DNA of 37,751 bases from Carex sylvatica (Eukaryota > Streptophyta > Magnoliopsida > Poales > Cyperaceae): contig CAXKVR010000547.1 of assembly GCA_964058845.1 (NCBI GenBank), positions 1 through 37,751 on the forward strand, read 5' to 3'. Below are positions 1-11,347 of this stretch, one piece after another (the stretch's first letter is position 1; each line of letters starts with the position of its first letter). The notes under the pieces were generated by a model. It ran no database searches. It was not told the DNA's origin and worked only from the letters and a program-made list of their open reading frames with translations. Made by a program: the position numbers and the translations under genes.

Positions 1-788
1 ATACTAACGAGAGGTGTAACACTTTTATCCATTACCCATATTTTTTTATGTTGCATACTGATCCAATAAATTAAATTTGTCATTTAAAATTATAAAACAC
101 AATTGTTTAAAAATTAATTTAATTAATACTGATTTGATATAAAAATTATGTACAACAAATCTCTCCTCCCATCCTAAATCAGATTATCAAAAGGGAACCA
201 TAGACGGTCCGATGAGCATTTGAATTTGATGATCAAATTCAGACTGATTAATATTTGATTGGAGCCGTTTGATCTGCACAAAAATCCACCTGAACATTTT
301 GAACATTGATGCAAATTAAGTGCATATGAATCTTAATAAAGATTGAACAAATTCCAACCGAATATCAAACTAAATTTGATCCGTTGCCCATCAAACCTCC
401 CATCCCTATCAACACTAACAAGCTGTCAAAAAAAAAAAAAAAAAAATTACAGTACACTAGCACATGAGCGGCAATGGCCCGATCGAATTAAATTTTTTCC
501 TGCCCTCCTAAAACCAGGCCGTAATTATGCATGTTTATATTTGTGCGCACATGTGTAACTTTCGAGAACAGAAGTTGGTACATTGAGTTGTTGATCGCTA
601 CCAAAAAAATATAATGACGAGTAAATAAAATAATATATACACTTGAATGCACACATGGTGTTATTATTTATGTTGGATACGCAACAGTCCCCTCTTTTAA
701 ATTGCAGATATCATGACCCCGGACAATTAATGCTCATGTTCGGAGTTATGCAGGGATGTATTAATCACAGAATTTCAAGTCCATTTAT
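1..788. other. AT-rich sequence without recognised features
   Basis: I see no gene, transposon terminus or long repeat. The 71-residue open frame at 343-558 crosses an A-run and has no family resemblance. Confidence 0.5.
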
Positions 789-974
789 ATAAATTTGAGA
801 TTTTGGTCACATGACGGAGCCAATAATTTTAATAGAGAGAAAAAAAAATTCAATCTTTCTTTCAATGCATTGAAAGATCAAAATAAATTATGAAACTATA
901 TATAACAGATTGTATTCTTAACAACATAACATATATATGACAATCACATTGTAGTTCTGTATATAAAGCAGAGG

Positions 975-1216
975 TAGTTTTCACAACTAATTAAAATCGT
1001 ACTTCCAGAAGAGCTTGCTCTGGAAAAGATCACCGTGTATTAATCAACAAGTTATATGATTAAGCCATAATTTAGGGAATGAAATTAATGGTTGGATGAG
1101 AAAAGGTAGGTTAGAATAAAAACAGTAGATATTCGAACTCATAATTTAAATCAATTGCTATTATCACCTTGTTCATGCGAAAATATTATAAATATATAAT
1201 GTGATATATGTCACAT
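975..1216. repeat. Family R repeat, left half, interrupted by the LTR (unit 1)
   Basis: Contains GTACTTCCAGAAGAGCTTGCTCT and AAGCCATAATTTA, matching 13515-13600 and 35630-35705. It continues after the LTR at 3980-4060 with TTAGTCACACTGTGACAATGCC. A second interrupted copy is 5150-5393 plus 8326-8410. Confidence 0.7.
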
Positions 1217-3979
1217 TGTTACGTTACGGAATTTTAACAATTAATTTTTAAATATTTTAAAAGTAAGAATTGAAAATCGTACTGACGAAATAGAAATTTA
1301 AATTTAAAATAATATTTTCCTAGATAAGCAAGTCCAATGTTGACTTTAAAATACGTCCCGAGTTGGCTAAAAATCAAAACGGCATCGAAAACATGAAATT
1401 TTGACTATCTACAGATTCAGTGCATCCGCACTAGTGGTGAGTGCGGATGACCGATTCGCACTGGCTCCTATTTTTTCTTAACTAGTTTTCTGAAATTCTT
1501 CTAGTGCGTCCGCACTGGTGGTGAATGCAGATGGATGATCCGCACTGGTGATGAGTGGGGATGGATGATTCGCACTGACTCCAGTTTTCTTTTTCTTGTT
1601 AATTTCTGAATTTATACGAGTGCCAATTTGAATGTGGACGCATTAGCCTCAGACTTTTTCTTGTCCAGTGCCAATTTGATGAAAATTCGGCCAAGTGCTG
1701 AGTGCTGAGTGCGGGTGCCTGACCCGCACTGAAAATGAGTGCGTCCGCACTCAGAGGGCCTTTTAAACAAAAATCCTAGATTTTTCTTTTTCTTTCTCTC
1801 TTCCCCTCCGCCCCCTTTTCCCTGCCTTGTGTGTGTTCCGCCAAAGAAAGAAGAAAAGGAGAGAGATACTCTCCTCTCCCTCTCAAACCATCGAAACTCT
1901 CAGAAAAGTAAAGAAAGAAGCGAGAAGCTGGCCGAATATCTCTCCTAGCTCTCCCATTGGTACTCATTTCTCTTCTCTCCTCTTCTATCAAAACCCAAAT
2001 TTTCACCATTGTTACGGTTCTTGCTTAAACCCAAAATTGGTGCATCAATTGCGAGCAATCCCCCTCCTTTGAGCTTCTTGGTTGTTTATTTGTCGATTCT
2101 TTTCTCGATTTTATCTCGATTTTGAATTTCCATTTTTTTAGGGTTCTGTACCAAATCTGAATTTTGGGAAATGTTGTTGATTGATTAGGCTAATCCGACC
2201 AAATAGACTTGTAATCGGTAAATCTCTCCCTCAATCTTGACATCTAGCAATTAATTCGAATTTCGACCAAATTAGGATTTAATTAATCGGCAAATTGAAA
2301 TGTTGCGAGAACCAAAATAGTGAGACGGTGAATGAGTATACCTACAAATTGACCTAATTGAAATTGTGTATGGTTTAGAGGACCTAGATGTAAATGTGTG
2401 AAGTTTTAGAGATTCTTAAGTACGAAAGAAGGAACCAAAAGAATCGATACCAAATGATAGAAATTAGTTAAGAAATGTATAAGCCATTAACAAACTCGAG
2501 TAAGCATCTCGACCGTTGAACCAGGATTAAACCAGGTATACATGTAACATGGGTGTAGCCTCGATCGAGCAGGAATTCGCGAGGCATTTCGAGACGTCTG
2601 ATCCGTAATTAAACGATACGCTCATCGTAAACAGGTGCGGAGTTCTTGAACTTGTTTGATATTTCATTTTCAGGAATTAAATACTTTATTTGTTTGTCAT
2701 GTTGAATGTCTGATTATTGCATCATTGAATTGCGTAAATCATTTGCATAGCCCAATTAAATTAAACTCAAATTGACTTGACTTGAATGATTTGCATGCTT
2801 ATATGGTTATCAGTTATGTCGACATGTTATGATCTGATTTGGTTGAGAGTCACCATGAATTTCTGATTGAGAATGTGTATGTGAACGGATTTACGAAGTT
2901 GAGCTGTATAGCAGACTTAGATCTTGTAAATGTGAGTGGATTTACGAAGTTGAGCTGCATAGCTGACTTGGATCCAACGAATTTGCAAAGGTGAGCTATA
3001 TAGCTTACTTTGAGCCCGAGATCCTTCTAGCGCTTTAGGTGAATGACTCTCAGTTTTTCCAGTACCGGTTGGGACGAGGGATGAGTGATTATATTGATAT
3101 GTGGATTAAAATTATGGATGACAAGTGTAACGTCTGTGGCTCGGTGGTATTTTTCTACGTGTTAATGCGTTTGGACGATCAATTAAATATTATGATAATT
3201 GGAATGATTTCAAAGTGAATTTTCTTTATATAATTTGAACCAGACTTTAGAAAATGGTTAAGCCAAGCAATTACAGATGGGTATCAGATAAAGGGTTCAG
3301 CTCGGTGGAACGTCTGTAGGTGTCAGTAACCCTACAGACGAGGGTCAGATAAAGGGTCCAGTTCGATTGAAACTGTAGTTGCTACAAGCCCTAATAAATT
3401 GAGTTAAGCCTAATGTGTGTTTGTTTGAACTTCATCTTGAAAATTTCGTTAACTGTGAGTCATTTGATTACTTGTTATCGAGCATATGCATCCTTTTAAT
3501 TATGAATATGTATCTGTTTGAATTGCTATTGTGTGGATTTTATTTTTTAATATGGAGTTTAATTGCAAGTACAATAATCTAATTGTGACAAATTCGCACT
3601 GAGAATTTATTCTCACCCTCACCCTTCAGGTTATTTTACATGTTCTAGTGCGACTGAGTCTGGAGAGGCACGCGAGTAGTAAGCCTCCGGTATATGTCAC
3701 CATTACCCCAGTAGTTATTTTGTTATTTGACTAGAGATGTATAAATTGATTTTGTTATATAGCTCTCTATGTCATACCTAATGGTTGGTATCCGTATAAG
3801 ATACCTTTGATGTATTATACTTTTACCAGACTCGTGTACTCGGATTTTTATATATGAACTTGTTTTCATATTATTTTGTTGTGAATTGATGACTGTAAAT
3901 TGAATTGCCTTGTAAGCATATACGGAGTTGTATGCTTACGTCGAGAGACTGTCGCGACCCGTGGCTGCGGGGTGTGCCA
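1217..3979 (-). mobile_element. Solo LTR, family 1, in tandem unit 1
   Basis: On the plus strand it runs from TGTTACGTTACGG to GCGGGGTGTGCCA. The flanks are CACAT (1212-1216) and GACAT (3980-3984), one mismatch. It has no retrotransposon coding domain. Minus orientation is inferred because the other end reads TGGCACACCCCGCAGCC, the usual look of a plant Ty3-type LTR start. It contains AGTGCGG/CCGCACT dyads (1415-1760), a pyrimidine-rich tract (1780-1990), 51-bp repeats (2881-2990) and a 61-bp direct repeat (3273-3394). All open frames inside are short. Confidence 0.85.
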
Positions 3980-4191
3980 GACATGATATGACAAATATGT
4001 CACATTTAGTCACACTGTGACAATGCCATTATGTGTCAATTCTTGACTTGATAATCACTTTTAATTTCTTTTGTTAATTAAAATCAATCGGTGGGGCTAG
4101 TATTTTTATAATCTATTACGGAAACTAATGTACCGGGTAAATTTTTTGGTAATTCATTGCATAATCAGAGTTAATTTTGTAGTACACTATT

Positions 4192-4963
4192 CACGTTGGC
4201 AAGTTTTTCGCTGAGGAATTAAATTAATCACAGAAAAAATTAAAAAATTTAAACAATAGCATGCCACATGCATGTAAAAATTGTGATTTTTATCTATTAA
4301 ACAGATAGTAAAAATATTCTACAAAATATTAAATTTAGTATATACTAGTACATTTTGATATATCACATTAATTAGGTGGTCCGGATAGATTATTTGAGCT
4401 TTGACAAAAAAATATTAATTTACAGTACTGATCAATATGCACTGTGTATAGTACTATAGCTAATCGGATTTTTGTCATTAGCTAATCTGATATTAGACAA
4501 AAAGAAAATGCCCTAACTTATAACTTTCAATGCTCCGACTTATAATTTTCAATGCTCTAACTTCTAATCCTAATTATCAAACATAATTCAAAGAATTTAT
4601 TTTAATTTTAACTCTAAATTTAACCTAAATTACAAATCAGAAATTCAAAGGAGGGCAAAAAATATTCAGGGGGAGGAGGTGGGGGGAGGGCAAAGTCAAT
4701 CCAGGCCTATAATTTTTTATAAAAAAATTCAAAATAATACGTTTATTTGATGCAGACACATGATGTGACGTGCAAAATAATGAAGAAAATACATGTTAGT
4801 AACATTGTGACAATATCATTACGTGCCGATTTATGACTTGACAATCATGTTTAACTTATTTTGGTTGAATTTAAATTATTTAATTGGGAATAGCCAAATA
4901 ATTTGTCAAAAATTAAAATAAAGAAAAAAAAGATGTCTGACGGAGCCAATAATTAATTTTAAT
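4192..4963. other. Spacer between tandem duplication units
   Basis: Holds a block related to 35020-35290 (4200-4350), three degenerate TAACTTATAACTTTCAATGCT-type repeats (about 4510-4565), a G-rich tract (4669-4690) and a partial family R copy. No gene. Confidence 0.5.
4740..4900. repeat. Partial family R copy in the tandem-duplication spacer
   Basis: GCAGACACATGATGTGACGTGCAAAA to CTTGACAATCATG matches the right half of the family R copies at 13700-13805 and 35800-35905. The left half is absent. Confidence 0.55.
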
Positions 4964-5393
4964 ATAAATTTGAGATTTTGGTCACATGACGGAGCCAATA
5001 ATTTTAATAGAGAGAAAAAAAAAATTCAATCTTTCTTTCAATGCATTGAAAGATCAAAATAAATTATGAAACTATATATAACAGATTGTATTCTTAACAA
5101 CATAACATATATATGACAATCACATTGTAGTTCTGTATATAAAGCAGAGGTAGTTTTCGCAACTAATTAAAAGCGTACTTCCAGAAGAGCTTGCTCTGAA
5201 AAAGATCATCGTGTATTAATCAACAAGTTATATGATTAAGCCATAATTTAGGGAATGAAATTAATGGTTGGATGAGAAAAGGTAGGTTAGAATAAAAACA
5301 GTAGATATTCGAACTCATAATTTAAATCAATTGCTATTATCACCTCGTTCATGCGAATAATATTATAAATATATAATGTGATATATGTGACAT

Positions 5394-8325
5394 TGTTACG
5401 TTACGGAATTTTAACAATTAATTTTTAAATATTTTAAAAGCAAGAATCGAAAATCGTACTGACGAAATAGAAATTTAAATTTAAAATAATGTTTTCCTAG
5501 ATAAGCAAGTCCAATTTTGACTTTAAAATACGTCCCGAGTTGGCTAAAAATCGAAACGGCATCGAAAAAAATAAAATTTTGACTATCTACAGGTTTAGTG
5601 CGTCCGCACTGGTGGCGAGTGCGGATGACCGATCCGCACTCGCTCCTGTTTTTCCTTAATTAGTTTTCTGAAATTCTTCTAGTGCATCCGCACTGGTGGT
5701 GAGTGCATATGGATGATCCGCACTGACTCCAGTTTTTTTTTTTTTGTTAATTTCTGAATTTATACGAGTGCGGGTGAGTTGATCCGCACTGAATTTGAAT
5801 GCGGACACATTGGTCTCAGACTTTTTCTTGTCCAGTGCCAATCTGATGAAAATTTGACCAAGTGCTGAGTGCAGGTGACTGACCCGCACTGAAATTGAGT
5901 GCGTCCGCAATCATGAATTTCCTGTGATTTTATGAATTTCAAAAATATGTCCAAGTGATGAGTGCGGGTGACTGACCCGCATTGAAATTGAGTGCGTTCG
6001 CACTCATGAATTTTCTGTGATTTTCTGAATTTTCTAAAATCTGTCCAAGGGCTGAGTGCGGATGACTGACCCGCACTGAAAATGAGTGCGTCCGCACTCA
6101 GAGGGCCTTTTAAATAAAAATCCCAGATTTTTCTTTTCTTTTCTCTCTTCCCCTCCGCCCCCTTTTCCCTGCCTTGTGTGTGTTCCACCAAAGAAAGAAG
6201 AAAAAGAGAGAGATACTCTCCTCTCCCTCTCAAACCATCGAAACTCTCGGAAAAGTAAAGAAAGAAGCGAGAAGCTGGCCAAATATCTCTCCTAGCTCTC
6301 CCATTGGTACTCATTTCTCTTCTCTCCTCTTCTATCAAAACCCAAATTTTCAACGTTGTTACGGTTCTTGCTTAAACCCGAAATTGGTGCATCAATTGCG
6401 AGCAATCTCTCTCCTTTGAGCTTCTTGGTTGTTTATTTGTCGATTCTTTTCTCTATTTCATCTCGATTTTGAATTTCCATTTTTTTAGGGTTTTATACCA
6501 AATCTGAATTTTGGGAAATGTTGTTGATTGATTAGGCTAATCCGACCAAATAGACTTGTAATCGGTAAACCTCTCCCTCAATGTTGACATCTAGCGATTA
6601 ATTTAAATTTCGACCAAATTAGGATTTAATTAATTGGCAAATTGAAATGTTGCGAGAACCAAAATAGTGAGAGTGAATGAGTATACCTACAAATTGACCT
6701 AATTGAAATTGTGTATGGTTTAGAGAACTTAGATGTAAATATGTGAAGTTTTAGAGATTCTTAAGTACGAAAGAAGGAACCAAAAGAATCGATACCAAAT
6801 GATAGAAATTAGTTAAGGAATGTATAAGTCATTAACAAACTCGAGTAAGCATCTCGACCGTTGAATCAGGATTAAACCAGGTATACATGTAACATGGGTG
6901 TAGGCTCGGTCGAGCGGAAATTCGCGGGGCATTTTGAGACGCCTGATCCGTAATTAAGCGATACGCTCATCGTGAACAGGTGCGAAGTTCTTGGACTTGT
7001 TTGATATTTCATTTTCAGGAATTAAATACTTTATTCGTTTGTCATGTTGAATGTCTGATTGTTGCATCATTGAATAGCGTAAATCATTTGCATAACCCAA
7101 TTAAATTAAACTCGAATTGACTTGACTTGAATGATTTGCATGCTTATATGGTTATCAGTTATGTCGATATGTTATGATCTGATTATGGCTGAGAGTCACC
7201 ATGAATTTCTAATTGAGAATGTGTATGTGAACGGATTTACGAAGTTGAGCTGTATAGCTGACTTGGATCCTGTACATGTGAGTGGATTTATGAAGTTGAG
7301 CTATATAGCTGATTTGGATCCAATGAATTTGCAAAGGTGAGTTGTATAGCTGACTTTGAGCCCGGGATCCTTCTAGCGCTTTAGGTGAATGACTCTCAGT
7401 TTTTCCAGTACCGGTTGGGACGAGGGATGAGTGATTATATTGATATGTGGATTAAAATTGTGGGTGACAAGTGTAACGTTTGTGGCTCGGTGGTATTTTT
7501 CTATGTGTTAATGCATTTGGACGATCAATTGAATATTATGACAATTGGAATGATTTCAAAGTGAATTTTCTTTATATGATTTGAACCAGACTTTTGAAAA
7601 TGGTTAAGCCAAGCAATTACAGATGGGTGTCAGATAAAGGGTTCAGCTCGGTGGAACATCTGTAGGTGTCAGTAACCCTACAGACGAGGGTCAGATAAAG
7701 GGTCCAGCTCGATTGAAACTGTAGTTGCTACAAGCCCTAATAAATTGAGTTAAGCCTAATGTGTGTTTGTTTGAACTTCATCTTGAAAATTTCGTTAACT
7801 GTGAGTCATTTGATTACTTGTTGTCGAGCATATGCATCCCTTTAATTATGAATATGTATCTGTTTGAATTGCTATTGTGTGGGTTTTATTTTTTAATATG
7901 GAGTTTAATTGCAAGTACAATAATCTAATTGTGACAAATTCGCACTGAGAATTTATTCTCACCCCCACCCTTCGGGTTATTTTCCATGTTCTAGTGCGAC
8001 TAAGTCTGGAGTGGCACGCGAGCAGTAAGCCTCCGGTATATGTCACCATTACCCCAGTAGTTATTTTGTTATTTGACTAGAGATGTATAAATTGATTTTG
8101 TTATATAGCTCTTTATGTCACACCTAATGGTTGGTATCCGTATAAGATATCTTTGATGTATTATACTTTTACCAGACTCGTGTACTCGGATTTTTATATA
8201 TGAACTTGTTTTCATATTATTTTGTTGTGAATTAATGACTGTAAATTGAATTGCCTTATAAGCATATACGGAGTTGTATGCTTACGGCGGAGGACTGTCG
8301 CGACCCGTGGCTGCGGGGTGTGACA
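5394..8325 (-). mobile_element. Solo LTR, family 1, in tandem unit 2
   Basis: Runs from TGTTACGTTACGG to GCGGGGTGTGACA with perfect GACAT target duplications at 5389-5393 and 8326-8330. In reverse complement it starts TGTCACACCCCGCAGCC. It is 2932 bp and longer than unit 1's LTR because the dyad-containing minisatellite has three units here (5858, 5951, 6045) against one. Confidence 0.9.
5858..6100. repeat. 93-bp minisatellite in the LTR, three units
   Basis: Units start at 5858, 5951 and 6045 with CCAAG(T/G)G(C/A)TGAGTGC. Each carries a dyad of arms AGTGCGGGT and ACCCGCACT separated by 5 bases. The equivalent site in LTR 1 (from about 1694) has a single unit. Confidence 0.8.
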
Positions 8326-8807
8326 GACATGATATGACAAATACGTCACATTTAGTCACACTGTGACAATGCCATTATGTGTCAATTCTTGACTTGATAA
8401 TCACTTTTAATTTTTTTTTGTTAATTAAAAAAACTAGGAAAATAAAATAATGCGTCAAAAATTGCAAAATAATAAAATGTTAGAATGTTTTCATGTTAAT
8501 ATTTTTTTTTTGCAAAGTTTCAATTGTTAATCGAATAAAAATAAAGATCGAATTTCTAAAATTATTTCATGACAGATATTACCATGTGTCTATATGTGAT
8601 ATTAAAAAGTCGACGTTAGTATCATACCGTGTCATTTTTACCGGAAAACAATATATTTAAAATATATTAATCTGTTGATTCGCTCTTAAATATTTAAAAT
8701 CAATCGGTGGGGCTGGTATTTTTATAATCTATTACGGAAACTAATGTACCGGGTAAATTTTTTGGTAATTCATTGCATAATCAGAGTTAATTTTGTAGTA
8801 CACTATT

Positions 8808-11347
8808 TATTGGAGTGAATCTTTATTTTTTTTATTTCGAGAAAATAATCTTTCTGTTTTACCAAATAATTAGAATTTTATTATAAAAAAAAAAAATGTC
8901 TTCAGCCACCAAACTCTTATCAAACAAAGAATAGCTTAAATCAAGATATAAATTTAGACATGAACCAAACATGATTATTTAGACCGGCATAAATTAAAAT
9001 AACCAACTTAATTAGACCTCTTTAATTTTAGTTCACAACCAAATATAACCAAATATAGTGATTGTTAGTATGTTTGAAGTCAAAACAGCATTGCCAACAT
9101 TTTTACCTGTAAAATTACTAAAAGCAATCTGAAAGAGAAAGGGAAAAATTTATAATTTTTTTAGTAATAAAATATATATCCATCTTTTAAATTTAGTAAT
9201 AAATTTTTCCAGTGATCTCAATATACACCTGCCTGTAAAATATTTCCCCCTCTTCTTTCTTCATTCAGAAACATGTTTTAATTAGGCATAAATTCTAGGT
9301 GTATCATTTTGATTTATATTATGAATAAAAATTTAAGGGACCAACCGGCCAAGGCCAGTCTACAAGATGATCAAATTAAATTCGAACTACATATTAGTCA
9401 AAACTTTTAACACAATACCTATCAACATTAAATTATTTATTTCGTCTTTGGATTCTATCTCTTTTCTTTTACCTATCAACTAGTAAATTATTTATTTCCC
9501 CTTTTGATTCTATATCTCTATTCTGGTAAATTTTACAGAAAGGAGGCCTTTAAAACAACACATATAGATCTGAAATTTAGAGAGAGGTACTTCACAAGAA
9601 AAGGAGTGCACAATATTCATATAAATCTCATGAATTAATTAGTTATCCATATAAATCTCCAGATTAATTAAAGAATTGATGCGTAAAAATCCTGTACATA
9701 CCTGTGGTTATCGCATAGCATAAGATACATATGTTGGAACACATGCCTTAGTTTATCGTGCGAGCTATTATTCAAAAGTGAACAGATGGCGAAACAAATA
9801 CTTCGAATTGATTATCGACATATCTCTTCTGAACTTAATTAGTTCCTGTATCCTCTGTCCAGCTGATGTAGATATTTCTCATGTACATTGCTAGTTCTTG
9901 TTCAACCATATCCAAATTTTGTGAGAAAACAATACCTAGCTTTCTCTTCTTTCTATTCCTTATTCAGGTGGAGTAGAATAGTGCAAGAGAAGGGTAATGA
10001 TATTGACAGAGCTGGTTTGATTTCATGCAATGTATTAGTTATATTTCTTTTCATTTTGTCTCTCTGCATCAAACCAAATTAGCTCTATCAGTATCCTCTG
10101 TCCAGATGCACTACTGGGAAGGGAGCTGTATACATTATAATTATGATATTTGATAGGCTACATTCATTCTGATGTTTTATAGGTTATATATGTATGAAAG
10201 AACATAGCTGCGAAGCTTTTTGTTCCTCTCAGTTTTTAAGGGAGGCCAGTACAGTATCTAGTCCATGGGTGGTACAGCAACTGCTAACTGGTACATGGCC
10301 GGTACGTTTTCAGGTAAATGGGGAAAATGATACAGTCTTATAGTGTACCGGCTATTGGCAAGAGATTTGCTGAGCATCTTCATTTTTCACTTCTCAATAA
10401 TGTATCAAGGCTGTACCAGTATTTGGCATAGGATCTTCAGTTCTTTTATCAGATTTCATGGTGTATTGTATTCTCTTTTGAAGATTTCATGCCTCCGTTT
10501 TCTTAGCCTGCTACCTCTTAAATTTCGTCGCCCGAACTAGATTTTGATCACGAATTGCGCTAAAATCTAATGATTAATAAGCCCAAAATTACAGTTGGGC
10601 TGAAATGTTTAGTTAAGCTAAACTCAGCCATTACTTTTTTAGAATAGTGTAATTTGTGATGAAATTGGCACATTTGAAAAAGAAAAACCTTTTAGGAACA
10701 ACTCCGTCTGAAAAGCTGATGATGGAGCGCTGATGTAGCTTGCCCCTGGATTTTGACATCAACATTTTATAATAGTGTAATATGACATCAACTCTATCTA
10801 AAAGGCTGCTGATGTAGCGCTCAAGTGCACTCAGAGTAGTATTTTGAAATATTGTGTTGAGTAAATGGAAATTGACCTGGTGCTTGCTTGAGATAAGTGT
10901 CGTTGCCTACCTTTGATAAGGTTGGTTGCCTACCACTGTAAAAATCTCGCAGCTCATATTTCGCAATTGTGTCGATCCGTCATTTCAAGGAGAAATGAAT
11001 GAAAAAGAATGATAATAGAAGGTGATTCTGACAAATGGGGTTATTTTTACATGTTTCATATGAATGGGACGAATTTTATGGTCCTCAAGAATAGAGTATT
11101 AAAAGAAATATGGAATACGGTGATCTGCAGCACCTAATTCATTAAAGAAAAATTCTAATGCACAACAATAGTGGTTTGCAGCACTTAACTAGTCTTTCGA
11201 TCTCAAAATAAAAGAAGTATTAAACAACTATTATTAAAAGAATGTACTCGATAAACATTTAAAAGGAGCAAACAACAATTAGCTCTGCTCAACTCTGTAT
11301 TAAAACTAGTATAGTAGTTTGCTGCAAACCAATTTTATGGAAAAAAA
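8808..11347. other. AT-rich intergenic region
   Basis: Apart from the block at 9105-9330 (homologous to the right end) and a diffuse duplication of TAGTGTAAT ... GCTGATGTAGC near 10640-10832, I see no feature. The open frames at 9888-10082 and 10343-10540 have no recognisable domain. Confidence 0.4.

Larger units (their letters stand above)
789..4191. repeat. Tandem duplication, unit 1
   Basis: Collinear with 4964-8807 (for example two differences in the 60 bases from about 2461). Both units include the same solo LTR with the same TSD, so the LTR inserted before duplication. Unit 1 lacks 269 bp present at 8431-8699 in unit 2. Confidence 0.9.
4964..8807. repeat. Tandem duplication, unit 2
   Basis: Second copy, longer because of the 269-bp segment at 8431-8699 and extra minisatellite units inside the LTR. 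The two units are separated by a spacer at 4192-4963. Confidence 0.9.

Noticed and set aside
1739..2072. Overlapping open frames of 69-81 aa on both strands (also 5760-6419 and 27122-27500)
   Set aside because: They lie in the pyrimidine-rich part of family 1 solo LTRs, are repeated because the LTR is repeated, and resemble no protein.
7131..7340. 69-aa frame with two 17-residue repeats
   Set aside because: The repeats come from a 51-bp tandem duplication in the LTR; the equivalent frame in the other LTR is not preserved.
1217..8325. A complete LTR retrotransposon with two LTRs
   Set aside because: The 1.4-kb interval lacks coding domains, and each LTR has its own target duplication within a larger duplicated unit.
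10108..10120. CACTACTGGGAA as the left end matching the CACTA terminus at 16963
   Set aside because: It shares only the first seven bases with CACTACTAGAATTC, with no subterminal repeats and no matching target triplet.
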